In this document: piece after piece, positions 33,406-42,303 of the stretch
Layout: each line of letters opens with the position of its first letter
Numbering within the stretch: position 1 is the stretch's first letter
Assembly (NCBI GenBank): GCA_903873905.1
Contig: CAIQQJ010000059.1
Span: forward strand, 21,102 to 85,101
Direction of reading: 5' to 3'
Length of the DNA: 64,000 bases
DNA from: an uncultured Flavobacteriales bacterium
GTDB lineage: Bacteria; Bacteroidota; Bacteroidia; Palsa-965
Notes under the pieces: model-generated
Told to the model about the DNA's origin: nothing
The model's input: the letters and a program-made list of their open reading frames with translations, nothing else
Database searches by the model: none
Program-made: the position numbers and the translations under genes

Positions 33406-35916
33406 ATGAAAAAAAAATCTTACAATGTGAGGACGCTCTCACGATCATTATTAGTATTTGTACTGAGCTTTGCTAGCTTGATGTCAAGTGGACAAACCTT
33501 GGTTGATTTTAATGCCGCCATTCTAAGTGGAATTTCACCACAATTGCCTTATAATTCAGTAACTGCAAATTTGAATTCGACTGCAATTACTAGATCATCT
33601 CTGACTTCCGCAACTGCAACCGCCGGCTTTGGTTCTAGTTCTTGGCCGACAACAGCTTCAGCGCCAACAAGTGCAAAATTCTTGACCTTCACTCTGACGG
33701 CAACAGCAGCACATGTCATAAATCTTGGAGGAGCCACACTATCTTTTGGTATTTCGAGAAGCGGAGTAGGTCCTACAATTGCATATATCTATTCTAGTGT
33801 TTCAGGCTATTCAAGTACAGCCAATGTATTGAACACAACCACACCCATCGCATCACTGCCAACAGTTTCGACTGTCAATTATGTTTTCCCTTCAACAGGT
33901 GCCTACGACAATCTTTCTACAGTCACAATACATATCTATGCAGATGTAGCTGGATCTTCAGCTGGCATTCTGTACCTAAAAAATCCTTCATCAGGAAATA
34001 TTAGAATTTCTGGAGGTTCAGTTACCTCGTGCATTCCTGTTTTCTCCTTAATTTCAAGCAATAGTCCAATTTGTTCAGGTTCAACACTCAACCTAACTTC
34101 AACTGCAACCTCTGGAATAACTCCTATTACTTATTCATGGTCAGGACCCAATGGATTTGCTTCATCCAGCCAGAATCCAAGTATACCTTCAGCTACAACT
34201 GCTGCTGTTGGAACATATTCGGTAACGGCTTCAAATTCTTGTGGAACCTCACCGTCCAGCACAACCAATGTTGCGGTCAGTTCAATTGTTATGACGGCAT
34301 TGTCCCAAACAAATATTTCTTGCAATAACGGATCAAATGGCTCAGCCAGTGTAAATACCGCAAGTGGTGGTCAAGGTTCATACACCTATAATTGGACACC
34401 TGGTAATCCAATTGGGGATGGCACTACTACCGTTTCTGGACTTACTGTCGGAACGTATACTTGCAACGTAACTGATGGAATCGGTTGTATGGCAACACAA
34501 CCATTTAATATTACTCAACCATCTGCTATTGCCCTAACTTTAAATGGAACAAATGCAACATGCGCTAATAATGATGGGTCTGCAACTGTCTCTGCTTCCG
34601 GTGGAGCTGGAGGTTATACATATTTATGGATGCCTGGTGCATCAACATCAGCAAATCCAACTGGACTTTCTGCCGCAACATATACCTGTACAGTTACAGA
34701 TATCAATTCTTGCTCCAATTCAGGAACAGTTCTTATCACTGCCGCATCAGTATGCCTTACACAGTTAAATGCAGCATCGTGTGGAGCTACTTTAACTGCT
34801 TTGAATCAACCAATTTATTGTAACGCAGTAGCTGGTGCGACAAACTACCAGTACACTTTTAAGCAGGGTGCAACAACCGTTGCGCTGTATACTCGCGGTA
34901 ATTATTTAACGAATTGCATCTTATCAACAATTCCATCTCTCCAATATGCTCAAACCTATCAGGTGACTGTTAGTTCTTATGTTGGAGGTAATTGGAGTAG
35001 TTTTGGGCCAAGTTGTAATGTAACCACTCCAGCTTTCCCTGCTGGGCACGTCAGCGCTGGGTCTTGTGGAATCACTCTAACTTCACTTGCTACGCCTATT
35101 TATTGCAATACTGTAATTGGCGCAACAAATTATGAATGGAAATTCATGCAAGGTGCAACACTAATTGGAACCTATCAAAGGGGTAATTGGCTTACAGACA
35201 TTACACCTACTAATGTTAACAGCCTGTCATACGGACAATCATACGATGTATACGTCCGAGCGCAAGAGGGCGGAATTTGGGGACCTTTCGGAACTTCTTG
35301 TGCATTAACTACTCCTGCTTTTCCTTCTACGCAGGTTGGTTCAACTTGGTGTAATAGTTCTGTAACTAATCTGAGTTCTGGTATTTCTTGCAATATTGTT
35401 TTAGGTGCTACAAATTATCAATGGAAGGCGGAAAAGGGTGCATTTTCCTCAATAGTGAATCGTGGCAGCAACCTAAATAATTGGAGATTGTCTTGGAATG
35501 TTGGAACCACTATAAACACAACATACAATGTTTCAGTACGTGCAATGGTCGGGGGTGTTTGGGGAACTTTTGGACCTGTTTGCACTATTTACGTTGGGCC
35601 GAATTTATTGCCACAATTTCCTGGAGATAATATTGTTCCGAGTGAAGTCCGACTTGCAAACCCAGATGTGAATTTTGGAAGTGATGAATCTTCGATATCA
35701 GTTTTCCCAAACCCATTCTCCGAAAACATCACAGTAACAACTGATGCAGATGTTCAGAGTCTTTCCATTTACAATTCATTTGGAGAACTTGTCCGAATGG
35801 TAGAAATCAAGAATGGTACTGCTGAAATAAGTCTTGGAGATTTGGCGAATGGCATTTATTTGATCCAAGCAAAAACAGCAAATGGAATGCTCACTAAGCG
35901 AGTTATAAAACAATAA
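33406..35916 (+). CDS. Secreted T9SS protein with SprB-like repeats and a triplicated module
   Basis: The start at 33406 gives a long basic signal peptide (MKKKSYNVRTLSRSLLVFVL, ending MSSGQ). After an N-terminal Ser/Thr-rich region come Ig/PKD-like segments (about 34060-34290), two SprB-like repeats (34290-34510 and 34515-34745: NGSASVNTASGGQGSYTYNW, DGSATVSASGGAGGYTYLW), three copies of a module of about 95 residues (34750-35040, 35040-35325, 35325-35590: CGxTLT..xPIYCN, GATNYxxxFxQGA, WGPFGxxC), and a T9SS sorting domain (VFPNPFSENI to KRVIKQ). 836 residues; probably a surface adhesin-like or structural protein. Confidence 0.88.
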   Translation: MKKKSYNVRTLSRSLLVFVLSFASLMSSGQTLVDFNAAILSGISPQLPYNSVTANLNSTAITRSSLTSATATAGFGSSSWPTTASAPTSAKFLTFTLTATAAHVINLGGATLSFGISRSGVGPTIAYIYSSVSGYSSTANVLNTTTPIASLPTVSTVNYVFPSTGAYDNLSTVTIHIYADVAGSSAGILYLKNPSSGNIRISGGSVTSCIPVFSLISSNSPICSGSTLNLTSTATSGITPITYSWSGPNGFASSSQNPSIPSATTAAVGTYSVTASNSCGTSPSSTTNVAVSSIVMTALSQTNISCNNGSNGSASVNTASGGQGSYTYNWTPGNPIGDGTTTVSGLTVGTYTCNVTDGIGCMATQPFNITQPSAIALTLNGTNATCANNDGSATVSASGGAGGYTYLWMPGASTSANPTGLSAATYTCTVTDINSCSNSGTVLITAASVCLTQLNAASCGATLTALNQPIYCNAVAGATNYQYTFKQGATTVALYTRGNYLTNCILSTIPSLQYAQTYQVTVSSYVGGNWSSFGPSCNVTTPAFPAGHVSAGSCGITLTSLATPIYCNTVIGATNYEWKFMQGATLIGTYQRGNWLTDITPTNVNSLSYGQSYDVYVRAQEGGIWGPFGTSCALTTPAFPSTQVGSTWCNSSVTNLSSGISCNIVLGATNYQWKAEKGAFSSIVNRGSNLNNWRLSWNVGTTINTTYNVSVRAMVGGVWGTFGPVCTIYVGPNLLPQFPGDNIVPSEVRLANPDVNFGSDESSISVFPNPFSENITVTTDADVQSLSIYNSFGELVRMVEIKNGTAEISLGDLANGIYLIQAKTANGMLTKRVIKQ

Positions 35917-35935
35917 TTTTCATTAATAACATATC

Positions 35936-35978
35936 AGCATAAAAAAGCGGGAAGAATATCTTCCCGCTTTTTTATGCT
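35936..35978. terminator. Perfect 20-bp bidirectional terminator
   Basis: Arms 35936-35955 and 35959-35978 are perfectly complementary over 20 bases (core GCGGGAAGA / TCTTCCCGC) around a three-base loop, with A and T runs built into the stem so that it works on both strands. It separates the convergent T9SS gene and acn. Confidence 0.9.
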
Positions 35979-36024
35979 ATTAATTTTTCAGTAACCTTGT
36001 TATTTTGAAAACACTTTTCAAACC

Positions 36025-38292
36025 TCACGCCTTCACCCCAGCCCGAATAATATTCAGCGCACCACCCGCTTTAAACCACTCAATCTGCTGTTCATTGTAA
36101 GTATGATTCACTGAAATCTCTTCCTTACTTCCATCAGCATGATTCAATACCAATGTCAGAGGTTTATTAGGAGCAAATGAATTCAATCCAACAATGTCAA
36201 TTGAATCATCCTCTATGATTTTGTTGTAATCTTCTTTGTTAGCAAATGTCAACGCCAACATTCCCTGTTTTTTCAAATTCGTCTCGTGAATACGTGCGAA
36301 TGATTTCACAAGTACGGCGCGTACACCCAAGAAACGCGGCTCCATCGCAGCATGCTCACGTGAAGAGCCTTCTCCGTAATTTTCATCACCCACTACAATC
36401 GACCCGATTCCTTTTGCTTTGTAATCGCGCTGAACTTTAGGAACAGAATCGTATGCACCAGTCAATTGATTTTTTACGTTGTCGGTTTTTTCATTGAAGA
36501 AATTTACTGCACCAATCAACATGTTGTTGGAAATATTATCGAGGTGACCACGATATTTCAACCATGGACCAGCCATAGAAATATGATCCGTTGTACATTT
36601 TCCTTTTGCCTTGATCAACAATTTCAAACCTTTCAAATCAATACCCTCCCATGCTGTAAATGGATCCAACAATTGAAGACGATCTGATGTTGCTGAAACT
36701 TTTATTACAACACCACTTCCATCAGCAGCTGGTTGTTGGTAACCGGCATCCTCAACAGCAAATCCTTTTTTCGGCAGCTCATCTCCTTTTGGTTCGTCCA
36801 ATTTTACTTTTTCTCCTTTATCATTAATCAGAAAATCAGTAATCGGATTGAAAGTCAAATCTCCTGCGATTGCCAATGCTGTTACCATTTCAGGTGAAGC
36901 AACAAATGCCATCGTGTTCGGATTTCCATCAGCACGTTTCGCAAAATTTCTATTGAAAGAATGAACGATAGTATTTTTCTCTTGCTTCTCCGCTCCCATT
37001 CTATCCCACATTCCAATGCAAGGTCCACAAGCATTCGTGAATATTTTTGCACCAATGGATTCAAACACATCCACAAATCCATCACGTTGAATCGTAAATC
37101 GAATTTGTTCAGAACCCGGGTTAATCAAAAAATCCGCTTTTGCTTTTAATCCTTTTTCCTTTACTTGTTTCGCAACAGAAACAGCACGGGAGATATCTTC
37201 ATAAGAAGAATTTGTGCAAGAGCCAATCAAACCAACTTCAACCTTCACAGGCCAGTTGTTTTGTTTCACAACTTCTTTCATTTTGGAAATTGGCGTTGCC
37301 AAATCCGGAGTGAAAGGTCCGTTCAAATGCGGTTCCAATTCCGACAAATTGATTTCAATAACCTCATCAAAATAACTGGAAGGGTCTGCATAAACTTCGT
37401 TGTCGCCAGTGAGATGTTCTTTCACACCATCAGCTAATTTCGCAACCTCTGCTCTTCCTGTTGCATTCAAATAACGCGACATCGATTCATCGTAACCGAA
37501 TGTTGAAGTTGTAGCTCCAATTTCAGCACCCATATTGCAGATGGTTCCTTTTCCTGTGCAAGACATTGATGTTGCACCTTCTCCAAAATATTCTACAATT
37601 GCTCCAGTTCCACCTTTTACTGTAAGAATTCCTGCAACTTTCAAAATCACATCTTTCGGTGCAGTCCAACCCGATAATTTTCCTGTCAATTTTATGCCTA
37701 TCAATTTTGGAAATTTTAATTCCCAAGGAAGTCCTGCCATGACATCACACGCATCAGCTCCTCCAACACCAATCGCAATCATTCCTAATCCACCTGCATT
37801 CACTGTATGTGAATCGGTTCCAATCATCATGCCACCTGGAAACGCGTAGTTTTCTAATACAACTTGGTGAATGATACCTGCACCTGGTTTCCAAAATCCA
37901 ATTCCATATTTATTCGAAACGGAAGCAAGAAAATCATAAACTTCTTTGCTTTCGTTATTCGCTACTGCCAAATCTGCTGTCGCTCCATTTTTTGCTGTAA
38001 TCAAATGATCGCAATGTACTGTAGAAGGAACCGCCACTTTTTTTCTTCCTGCTTGCATGAATTGCAACAAAGCCATTTGCGCAGTTGCATCTTGCATCGC
38101 CACACGATCCGGATTAAAATCAACGTAATCTTTTCCACGACCAAATGCATTCGATGGAAGATTTTCTGCAAGATGTGCGTAAAGAATTTTTTCTGTGAGT
38201 GTAAGTGGACGTCCTACTAATTTACGTGCCGCTTCCACTCTAGCAGGAAGTGCCGAATACAATCGCTTAATCATTTCAAGATCGAAAACCAT
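36025..38292 (-). CDS. acn: Aconitate hydratase (mitochondrial-type)
   Basis: Interconverts citrate and isocitrate in the TCA cycle using a 4Fe-4S cluster. Cluster cysteines lie in [11 protein letters not shown] and [10 protein letters not shown]; substrate-binding segments [26 protein letters not shown] and [18 protein letters not shown] are intact. The length of 755 residues and the motif set match the mitochondrial-type aconitase common in Bacteroidota rather than the larger AcnA or AcnB. Monocistronic, with a TAAATTTG box 41 bases upstream (38334-38341). Confidence 0.96.
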   Translation of the reverse strand: MVFDLEMIKRLYSALPARVEAARKLVGRPLTLTEKILYAHLAENLPSNAFGRGKDYVDFNPDRVAMQDATAQMALLQFMQAGRKKVAVPSTVHCDHLITAKNGATADLAVANNESKEVYDFLASVSNKYGIGFWKPGAGIIHQVVLENYAFPGGMMIGTDSHTVNAGGLGMIAIGVGGADACDVMAGLPWELKFPKLIGIKLTGKLSGWTAPKDVILKVAGILTVKGGTGAIVEYFGEGATSMSCTGKGTICNMGAEIGATTSTFGYDESMSRYLNATGRAEVAKLADGVKEHLTGDNEVYADPSSYFDEVIEINLSELEPHLNGPFTPDLATPISKMKEVVKQNNWPVKVEVGLIGSCTNSSYEDISRAVSVAKQVKEKGLKAKADFLINPGSEQIRFTIQRDGFVDVFESIGAKIFTNACGPCIGMWDRMGAEKQEKNTIVHSFNRNFAKRADGNPNTMAFVASPEMVTALAIAGDLTFNPITDFLINDKGEKVKLDEPKGDELPKKGFAVEDAGYQQPAADGSGVVIKVSATSDRLQLLDPFTAWEGIDLKGLKLLIKAKGKCTTDHISMAGPWLKYRGHLDNISNNMLIGAVNFFNEKTDNVKNQLTGAYDSVPKVQRDYKAKGIGSIVVGDENYGEGSSREHAAMEPRFLGVRAVLVKSFARIHETNLKKQGMLALTFANKEDYNKIIEDDSIDIVGLNSFAPNKPLTLVLNHADGSKEEISVNHTYNEQQIEWFKAGGALNIIRAGVKA

Positions 38293-38333
38293 TTTTGATA
38301 GATTTTAATTTCTTATTCCGTTAATTCAATTGC

Positions 38334-38341
38334 CAAATTTA
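38334..38341 (-). promoter_or_regulatory. -7 box for acn
   Basis: Plus-strand CAAATTTA reads TAAATTTG on the minus strand, 41 bases before the acn start. No TTTG at the proper distance was found. Confidence 0.45.
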
Positions 38342-38423
38342 CAAATTCGCTAGTTGCTAGAATAAGTTTTTTATGAGAATTTCTCGAATGAGGAGCGGAC
38401 CAAAAGTGCAAAAATGTTTTTCA

Positions 38424-38520
38424 TGTCCTGCTTTCCGTTACAAATCCTCGTTCAGCCCACAAACCACGCCACTGCGGCTTTTCCCCAAAGAGACCACTAT
38501 GCTACACTACGATCAGGGCT
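38424..38520 (+). repeat. Probable decayed family 1 element
   Basis: CTGCTTTCCGTTACAAATCC resembles the framework piece GGGCTTTCCGTTACAATCCC, and ACCACTATGCTACACTAC resembles the module in the copy at 50775 (ACCACTATGTGGCACTAC). The canonical ends are missing. This fills most of the 318-bp spacer between acn and the permease gene; a short CCCAAGTC word array follows at about 38568-38582. Confidence 0.4.
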
Positions 38521-38610
38521 AAATTCAATTCATTCGGATCAAAACTTTTTCACCCCATTCCCATGTCCCAAGTCCCAAGTCTCGCTTCTATTAGGTAATT
38601 TTACTTCCAA

Positions 38611-39849
38611 ATGAATTCCTCATTTCGAGAAAATTTTCGAGTTGCATTATCCTCCATAAGAGGACAATCACTTCGTGCATTTCTTACTATCTTAATTATC
38701 GCTCTTGGAATTGGCGCACTCGTTGGAATCCTAACTTCCATTGATGTGATGAAAACTTCGCTCACCAGCAATTTCACTAGCATGGGCGCAAACACATTCA
38801 CAATTAGAAATAGGGAATTTAGAATTCGTATTGGACGCGGTGGAAAAAAACCAAAAAAATTCCGTCCAATTACTTTCAAGGAAGCAATGGAATTTTCAGA
38901 TCGATTTGATTTCCCAGGTACCGTTTCTGTTTCCACAATGGCGTCAATGGCTTCAACATTGAAATACAAATCGGAAAAAACAAATCCAAATATTCAAGTC
39001 CTTGGAGTGGATCAAAATTATCTTGCCACTTCCGGTTATGAAATCGAAAGAGGACGGAATTTTTCACGACTCGAAGCCACGAGCGGTGCGCATGTCGCAC
39101 TCATTGGCCATGATTTGATTTTAACGCTTTTCAAAAAGGAAGATCCAATAGGAAAAGAAATTTCCGTTGGCGCAGGAAAATATTTGATTATCGGAACATT
39201 AAAACCAAAAGGAAGTGCAATGGGTTTTGGTGGCGATAAAACAGCCATGTTGCCAATAGAAAATGTGCGTCAATATTTTTCAAGACCCGACATGACATTT
39301 ACCATCAGTGTACTTTCAAGAGACGCCAGATTGATGGAGGCAACGATAAGCAATGCAACTGGCCTCTTTCGAATCATCCGAAAAGTAAACATTGGTGATG
39401 ATGAAAATTTTGACATCATCAAGAGCGATAGTTTTGCATCTGCACTTTTTGAGGATCTGAAATACGTAACGATTGGTGCAACAATAATCGGAATCATTAC
39501 ACTACTTGGTGCTGCAATAGGCTTAATGAATATTATGTTGGTTTCCGTTACAGAACGTACGCGAGAAATAGGAATCAGAAAAGCATTAGGTGCAACAAGA
39601 TCTTCCATCCGAAATCAATTCCTCACTGAAGCAATTGTCATTTGTCAATTCGGCGGACTGTTCGGTGTTCTCCTCGCAATGATTATCGGACTTCTAATTT
39701 CTTTCTCAATGAATTCCCCTTTCGTAATGCCTTGGGCTTGGATTATTTTAGGCTTTACAATTTGTTTTTGCGTCGGACTTATTTCCGGAATTTATCCAGC
39801 CATCAAAGCTTCTAGATTAGATCCTATCGAAGCGCTTCGTTACGAATAA
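38611..39849 (+). CDS. ABC transporter permease, MacB/FtsX type
   Basis: A 412-residue permease with one N-terminal transmembrane helix (about 20-45), a periplasmic MacB-like core domain (about 50-270) and three C-terminal helices carrying the FtsX signature (GLMNIMLVSVTERTREIGIR then KALGATRSSIRNQFLTEAIV). Such permeases work with an ATPase and, often, an outer-membrane channel in lipoprotein or efflux mechanotransmission. No ATPase gene is next to it, so the partner must be encoded elsewhere. A TAATTTTA box ends seven bases before the ATG. Confidence 0.9.
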   Translation: MNSSFRENFRVALSSIRGQSLRAFLTILIIALGIGALVGILTSIDVMKTSLTSNFTSMGANTFTIRNREFRIRIGRGGKKPKKFRPITFKEAMEFSDRFDFPGTVSVSTMASMASTLKYKSEKTNPNIQVLGVDQNYLATSGYEIERGRNFSRLEATSGAHVALIGHDLILTLFKKEDPIGKEISVGAGKYLIIGTLKPKGSAMGFGGDKTAMLPIENVRQYFSRPDMTFTISVLSRDARLMEATISNATGLFRIIRKVNIGDDENFDIIKSDSFASALFEDLKYVTIGATIIGIITLLGAAIGLMNIMLVSVTERTREIGIRKALGATRSSIRNQFLTEAIVICQFGGLFGVLLAMIIGLLISFSMNSPFVMPWAWIILGFTICFCVGLISGIYPAIKASRLDPIEALRYE

Positions 39850-39884
39850 TTTTATTTTATTCAATTTCACTATTCAATATTTTT

Positions 39885-39996
39885 GGGGCGTGTCCCTTTG
39901 GGTCGGGCTTTCCGCTGCAAGTCCTCAGCCGTGGTGTCGGGTTTACAAACCCTACACCACGTCTTCCGGGCTTTCCACTACAATCCCTCACGCAAA
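39885..39996 (+). repeat. Modular dispersed element, family 1, with the long GCCGTGGTGTCGGG hairpin
   Basis: Runs GGGGCGTGTCCC, GGTCGGGCTTTCCGCTGCAA, GTCCTCA, then a hairpin module at 39928-39961 (GCCGTGGTGTCGGG pairing with CCCTACACCACG), then CCGGGCTTTCCACTACAATC and CCTCACGCA. The same hairpin occurs in the copies at 53816 and 63926. It lies between the convergent permease and rplI genes. Confidence 0.88.
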
Positions 39997-40016
39997 AGAA
40001 AATATATTCAAATAAA

Positions 40017-40045
40017 AAATCCCCTCGATTGCTCGAAGGGATTTT
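40017..40045 (-). terminator. Terminator of the rpsF-rpsR-rplI operon
   Basis: On the minus strand AAAATCCCTTCGA pairs with TCGAGGGGATTTT (one G-U pair) around a 4-base loop and ends in T residues. On the plus strand the same position would be a C-A mismatch, so the minus strand is the better fit. Confidence 0.75.
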
Positions 40046-40050
40046 AAATT

Positions 40051-40093
40051 TGTCAGACTGAGTGTCCCAATAGAATTGTTGGGATGTATCGAA
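40051..40093. repeat. Short family 2 element carrying a CCCAACAG-type hairpin
   Basis: TGTCAGACTGAGTG and ATGTATCGAAG are the family 2 ends; between them is TCCCAATAGAATTGTTGGGA (40065-40084), the hairpin module otherwise found inside family 1 elements. It lies just past the stop codon of rplI and 54 bases from the CACGCA end of the family 1 copy. Confidence 0.75.
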
Positions 40094-40095
40094 GC

Positions 40096-40545
40096 CTACT
40101 CAGGAACTACTTCAAATTGGAATGAAGCAACAACTTCCTTGTGCAAACGAACTTTCGCATTATATACGCCAGTTGTTTTTACAGTTTCCTCGTTCTCAAT
40201 CGTAATATTGCGACGATCAAGTTCGAATCCAAGTTTGCGAAGAGCTTCTGTCAATTGAACACTTGTGATTGATCCGAAAATTTTTCCGTTTTCGCCAGTC
40301 TTAGCACCAACTTTAACGATCATTTCTCCGAGTTTCGCTGCGTTCTTTTCAGCTTCAGCTTTAATCTTAACTTCTTTATGTGCGCGCTGTTTTACGTTTT
40401 CAGCGTGAATTTTTTTCGCAGTTGCATCAGCGGCAATTGCTATTCCTTTTGGAATAAGAAAATTGCGACCAAATCCTGGGCGAACATTTACAACATCGTC
40501 TTTATAGCCGAGGTTCTTTACGTCTTGTTTTAGAATGATTTCCAT
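40096..40545 (-). CDS. rplI: 50S ribosomal protein L9
   Basis: Binds 23S rRNA at the base of the L1 stalk. The N-terminal domain EIILKQDVKNLGYKDDVVNV and GFGRNFLIPKGIA is diagnostic, followed by the long connecting helix and the C-terminal domain (GKIFGSITSVQLTEAL). 149 residues is normal. Third gene of the rpsF-rpsR-rplI operon, 15 bases after rpsR. Confidence 0.97.
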   Translation of the reverse strand: MEIILKQDVKNLGYKDDVVNVRPGFGRNFLIPKGIAIAADATAKKIHAENVKQRAHKEVKIKAEAEKNAAKLGEMIVKVGAKTGENGKIFGSITSVQLTEALRKLGFELDRRNITIENEETVKTTGVYNAKVRLHKEVVASFQFEVVPE

Positions 40546-40560
40546 TTTGTGTTCCTCCGT

Positions 40561-40830
40561 TTATTTAAGTTGGTCGGCCACGTATGGCATAAGAGCGATG
40601 TGACGAGCGCGTTTAACTGCACTTCCAACTTTACGTTGGTATTTCACAGATGTTCCAGTGAGACGGCGTGGCAACAATTTGCCTTGCTCGTTTACGAACT
40701 TCAAAAGGAAAGTTGCGTCTTTGTAATCAATGTATTTAATACCGGCTTTCTTGAAGCGACAGTATTTTTTCTTTTTTACCTCAACAGATGGTGGGTTGAG
40801 ATAGCGGATTTCAGAGCTATTTTCTGCCAT
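40561..40830 (-). CDS. rpsR: 30S ribosomal protein S18
   Basis: Partner of S6 on the 30S platform. ATG at 40830 ([18 protein letters not shown]) is chosen; a longer frame to 40878 would overlap rps[19 protein letters not shown] and [20 protein letters not shown] are signatures, the first with the Cys residue of this family. 89 residues. It starts 19 bases after the rpsF stop. Confidence 0.96.
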   Translation of the reverse strand: MAENSSEIRYLNPPSVEVKKKKYCRFKKAGIKYIDYKDATFLLKFVNEQGKLLPRRLTGTSVKYQRKVGSAVKRARHIALMPYVADQLK

Positions 40831-40849
40831 GTTTTTTTCGTGTTGAGGA

Positions 40850-41209
40850 TTAAACTGATTCTTTTTCTTTTTTCGCATTCTTCAAACGTGTGCGACGCTT
40901 CTCAGCATAAGCAACACCGTGTTTGTCGAGAGCAACTGTCATGAAACGTAGGATACGCTCATCACGTTTGAAAGTAACTTCAAGTTCTGCAACGGCAGCG
41001 CCATCTTTAGCAGTGAACTCGAATAAATGATAATGGCCGGTGGACTTCTTTTGGATCTGGTAGGCTAGCTTTCTTAAGCCCCAAGATTCCTCGTGAATGA
41101 TGTTCGCTCCAAGATCCTTAATGGTCTTGCGGAACTTGCCCACCGCCTCCTTTGCCTGATCTTCAGACAAAACGGGAGTTAAAATGAAGACGGTTTCGTA
41201 ATGATACAT
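40850..41209 (-). CDS. rpsF: 30S ribosomal protein S6
   Basis: [18 protein letters not shown], the [20 protein letters not shown] strand region and [14 protein letters not shown] identify S6. 119 residues with a basic, charged C-terminal tail ([15 protein letters not shown]). It is the first gene of the operon and follows a strong -7 box. In many bacteria S6:S18 represses this operon through a leader hairpin; here a CCCC/GGGG hairpin lies in the leader, but the known CCG bulge is not evident. Confidence 0.96.
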   Translation of the reverse strand: MYHYETVFILTPVLSEDQAKEAVGKFRKTIKDLGANIIHEESWGLRKLAYQIQKKSTGHYHLFEFTAKDGAAVAELEVTFKRDERILRFMTVALDKHGVAYAEKRRTRLKNAKKEKESV

Positions 41210-41226
41210 TTTGTTGGTTTTTGTTT

Positions 41227-41277
41227 ACCCCCATTATTGGGGATGGCAAAGGTAGTAATTTCAGTCAATTCACCAAT
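41227..41277 (-). promoter_or_regulatory. Promoter and leader hairpin of the rpsF operon
   Basis: On the minus strand ATTG (plus-strand CAAT at 41274-41277) is followed after exactly 19 bases by TACCTTTG (41247-41254), a good Bacteroidota promoter. Just downstream, ATCCCC-AATAAT-GGGGGT (41227-41244) could form a 6-bp hairpin in the leader, a possible regulatory site, though the S6:S18 motif is not recognisable. Confidence 0.6.
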
Positions 41278-41325
41278 GAAAATCTAATAATCCGAATATT
41301 ATTTTCAAAACAGTCTGGAAAAGGA

Positions 41326-41358
41326 AAATCCCCTAAACTATTGAAGTTCAGAGGATTT
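41326..41358 (-). terminator. Probable terminator after tRNA-Glu
   Basis: On the minus strand AAATCCTCTGAAC pairs with GTTTAGGGGATTT (13 bp with two G-U pairs) around a short loop, followed by TTCC and T residues. It starts four bases after the tRNA 3' end. Confidence 0.6.
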
Positions 41359-41361
41359 GTG

Positions 41362-41433
41362 TAGCCCGTACGAGAATCGAACTCGTGTTTACAGAATGAA
41401 AATCTGCTGTCCTAACCCCTAGACGAACGGGCC
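41362..41433 (-). tRNA. tRNA-Glu (anticodon TTC)
   Basis: A 72-base cloverleaf on the minus strand: acceptor GGCCCGT with ACGGGCT, D-stem GTCT with GGAC, anticodon stem GCAGA with TCTGT enclosing TTTTCAT (anticodon TTC), and T-arm ACGAG-TTCGATT-CTCGT with discriminator A. The 3' CCA is not encoded (the next bases are C, A, C). Confidence 0.95.
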
Positions 41434-41516
41434 GTGTTTGTTTTGGGAGTGCAAATTTAGACTGAAATTCGAATTCTGCAACAAATGGAGCAAAAAGAGG
41501 TGATTTATTATTCAAA

Positions 41517-42212
41517 CTATTCTGGAAGATCGGTGTCTGCTTGAAATCTGAAGCCAAGCCTTTTCCCTGTCTTCACCGTCATCATTGAACTTTCTTCAAG
41601 TACTTGGGCAATTGTGACCACTTTCATTTCTTCGAAGGGAGGCGTAAATAAATCGAAGTTGAGACAATAAACAATCGAAGATTCGACAATTTTCTTCAAT
41701 TCCTCTTTATTTAAGATAGCATTTGCGAAATCGTTGTACATAAATCCGAGCTGGCGTTTTCCTTCAACAAAATAATGCTGGTCTTTATTAAGGAAAATCC
41801 TTGCTACTAAATATCCTAGATCATTTGCTCGATTGTATTTAAAGGAATCCGCAAGGAAATTATAAATGTTAATCATGCCACAAAAAGAATTTCCTGTGTT
41901 TTCCTTCACATAAGATGTCTTCCACATTTGGTGAGAGGTGTCAAATTCAAACACATTCGTGTGCATGTGAAAAATCAATACATCACCTGCCACTCTTAAT
42001 TCAACTTCGAATTCACTTTTGTCTTTGTACTCAACAAGGATGCGTTTGTCAATGGCGGTTGCCTTCGGGCGCAACTCATCAGCTACTTCTTTCACCACCT
42101 GTTTTAGTTCCCTAAAAACATCAATGGTCTTATAAAAAACATCCTGCTTCAGGGATGCCTTTTCCTTTAGAAGTTGTAAAATTGTTTCGTTTGCAGATTT
42201 TTCTGACATCAC
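41517..42212 (-). CDS. Conserved hypothetical cytoplasmic protein
   Basis: A 231-residue soluble protein with no signal peptide. The N-terminal third is helical (LLKEKASLKQDVFYKTIDVF, VVKEVADELRPKAT), followed by a strand-rich part (FEVELRVAGDVLIFHMHTNV, FEFDTSHQMWKTSYV) and a helical region with FLADSFKYNRANDLGYLVAR. I do not recognise a named family. It may be conserved within Bacteroidota. It has no operon partner; tRNA-Glu lies downstream and proS upstream. Confidence 0.7.
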   Translation of the reverse strand: MMSEKSANETILQLLKEKASLKQDVFYKTIDVFRELKQVVKEVADELRPKATAIDKRILVEYKDKSEFEVELRVAGDVLIFHMHTNVFEFDTSHQMWKTSYVKENTGNSFCGMINIYNFLADSFKYNRANDLGYLVARIFLNKDQHYFVEGKRQLGFMYNDFANAILNKEELKKIVESSIVYCLNFDLFTPPFEEMKVVTIAQVLEESSMMTVKTGKRLGFRFQADTDLPE

Positions 42213-42303
42213 TTTGAATTTATAAGTTCCAAAATTTTATTCTGAGATCAGAAAATAAATTATTAATTATTCCTGAACTCAAAATACCAAACTCCTTTTT
42301 GTT

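Noticed and set aside
38611..39849. Complete MacAB-type efflux operon
   Set aside because: Only the permease is present; no ATPase, membrane-fusion or TolC gene is adjacent.
41227..41244. S6:S18 autoregulatory leader motif upstream of rpsF
   Set aside because: A hairpin is present, but the CCG bulge that defines the known motif was not found, so only a generic leader hairpin is reported.
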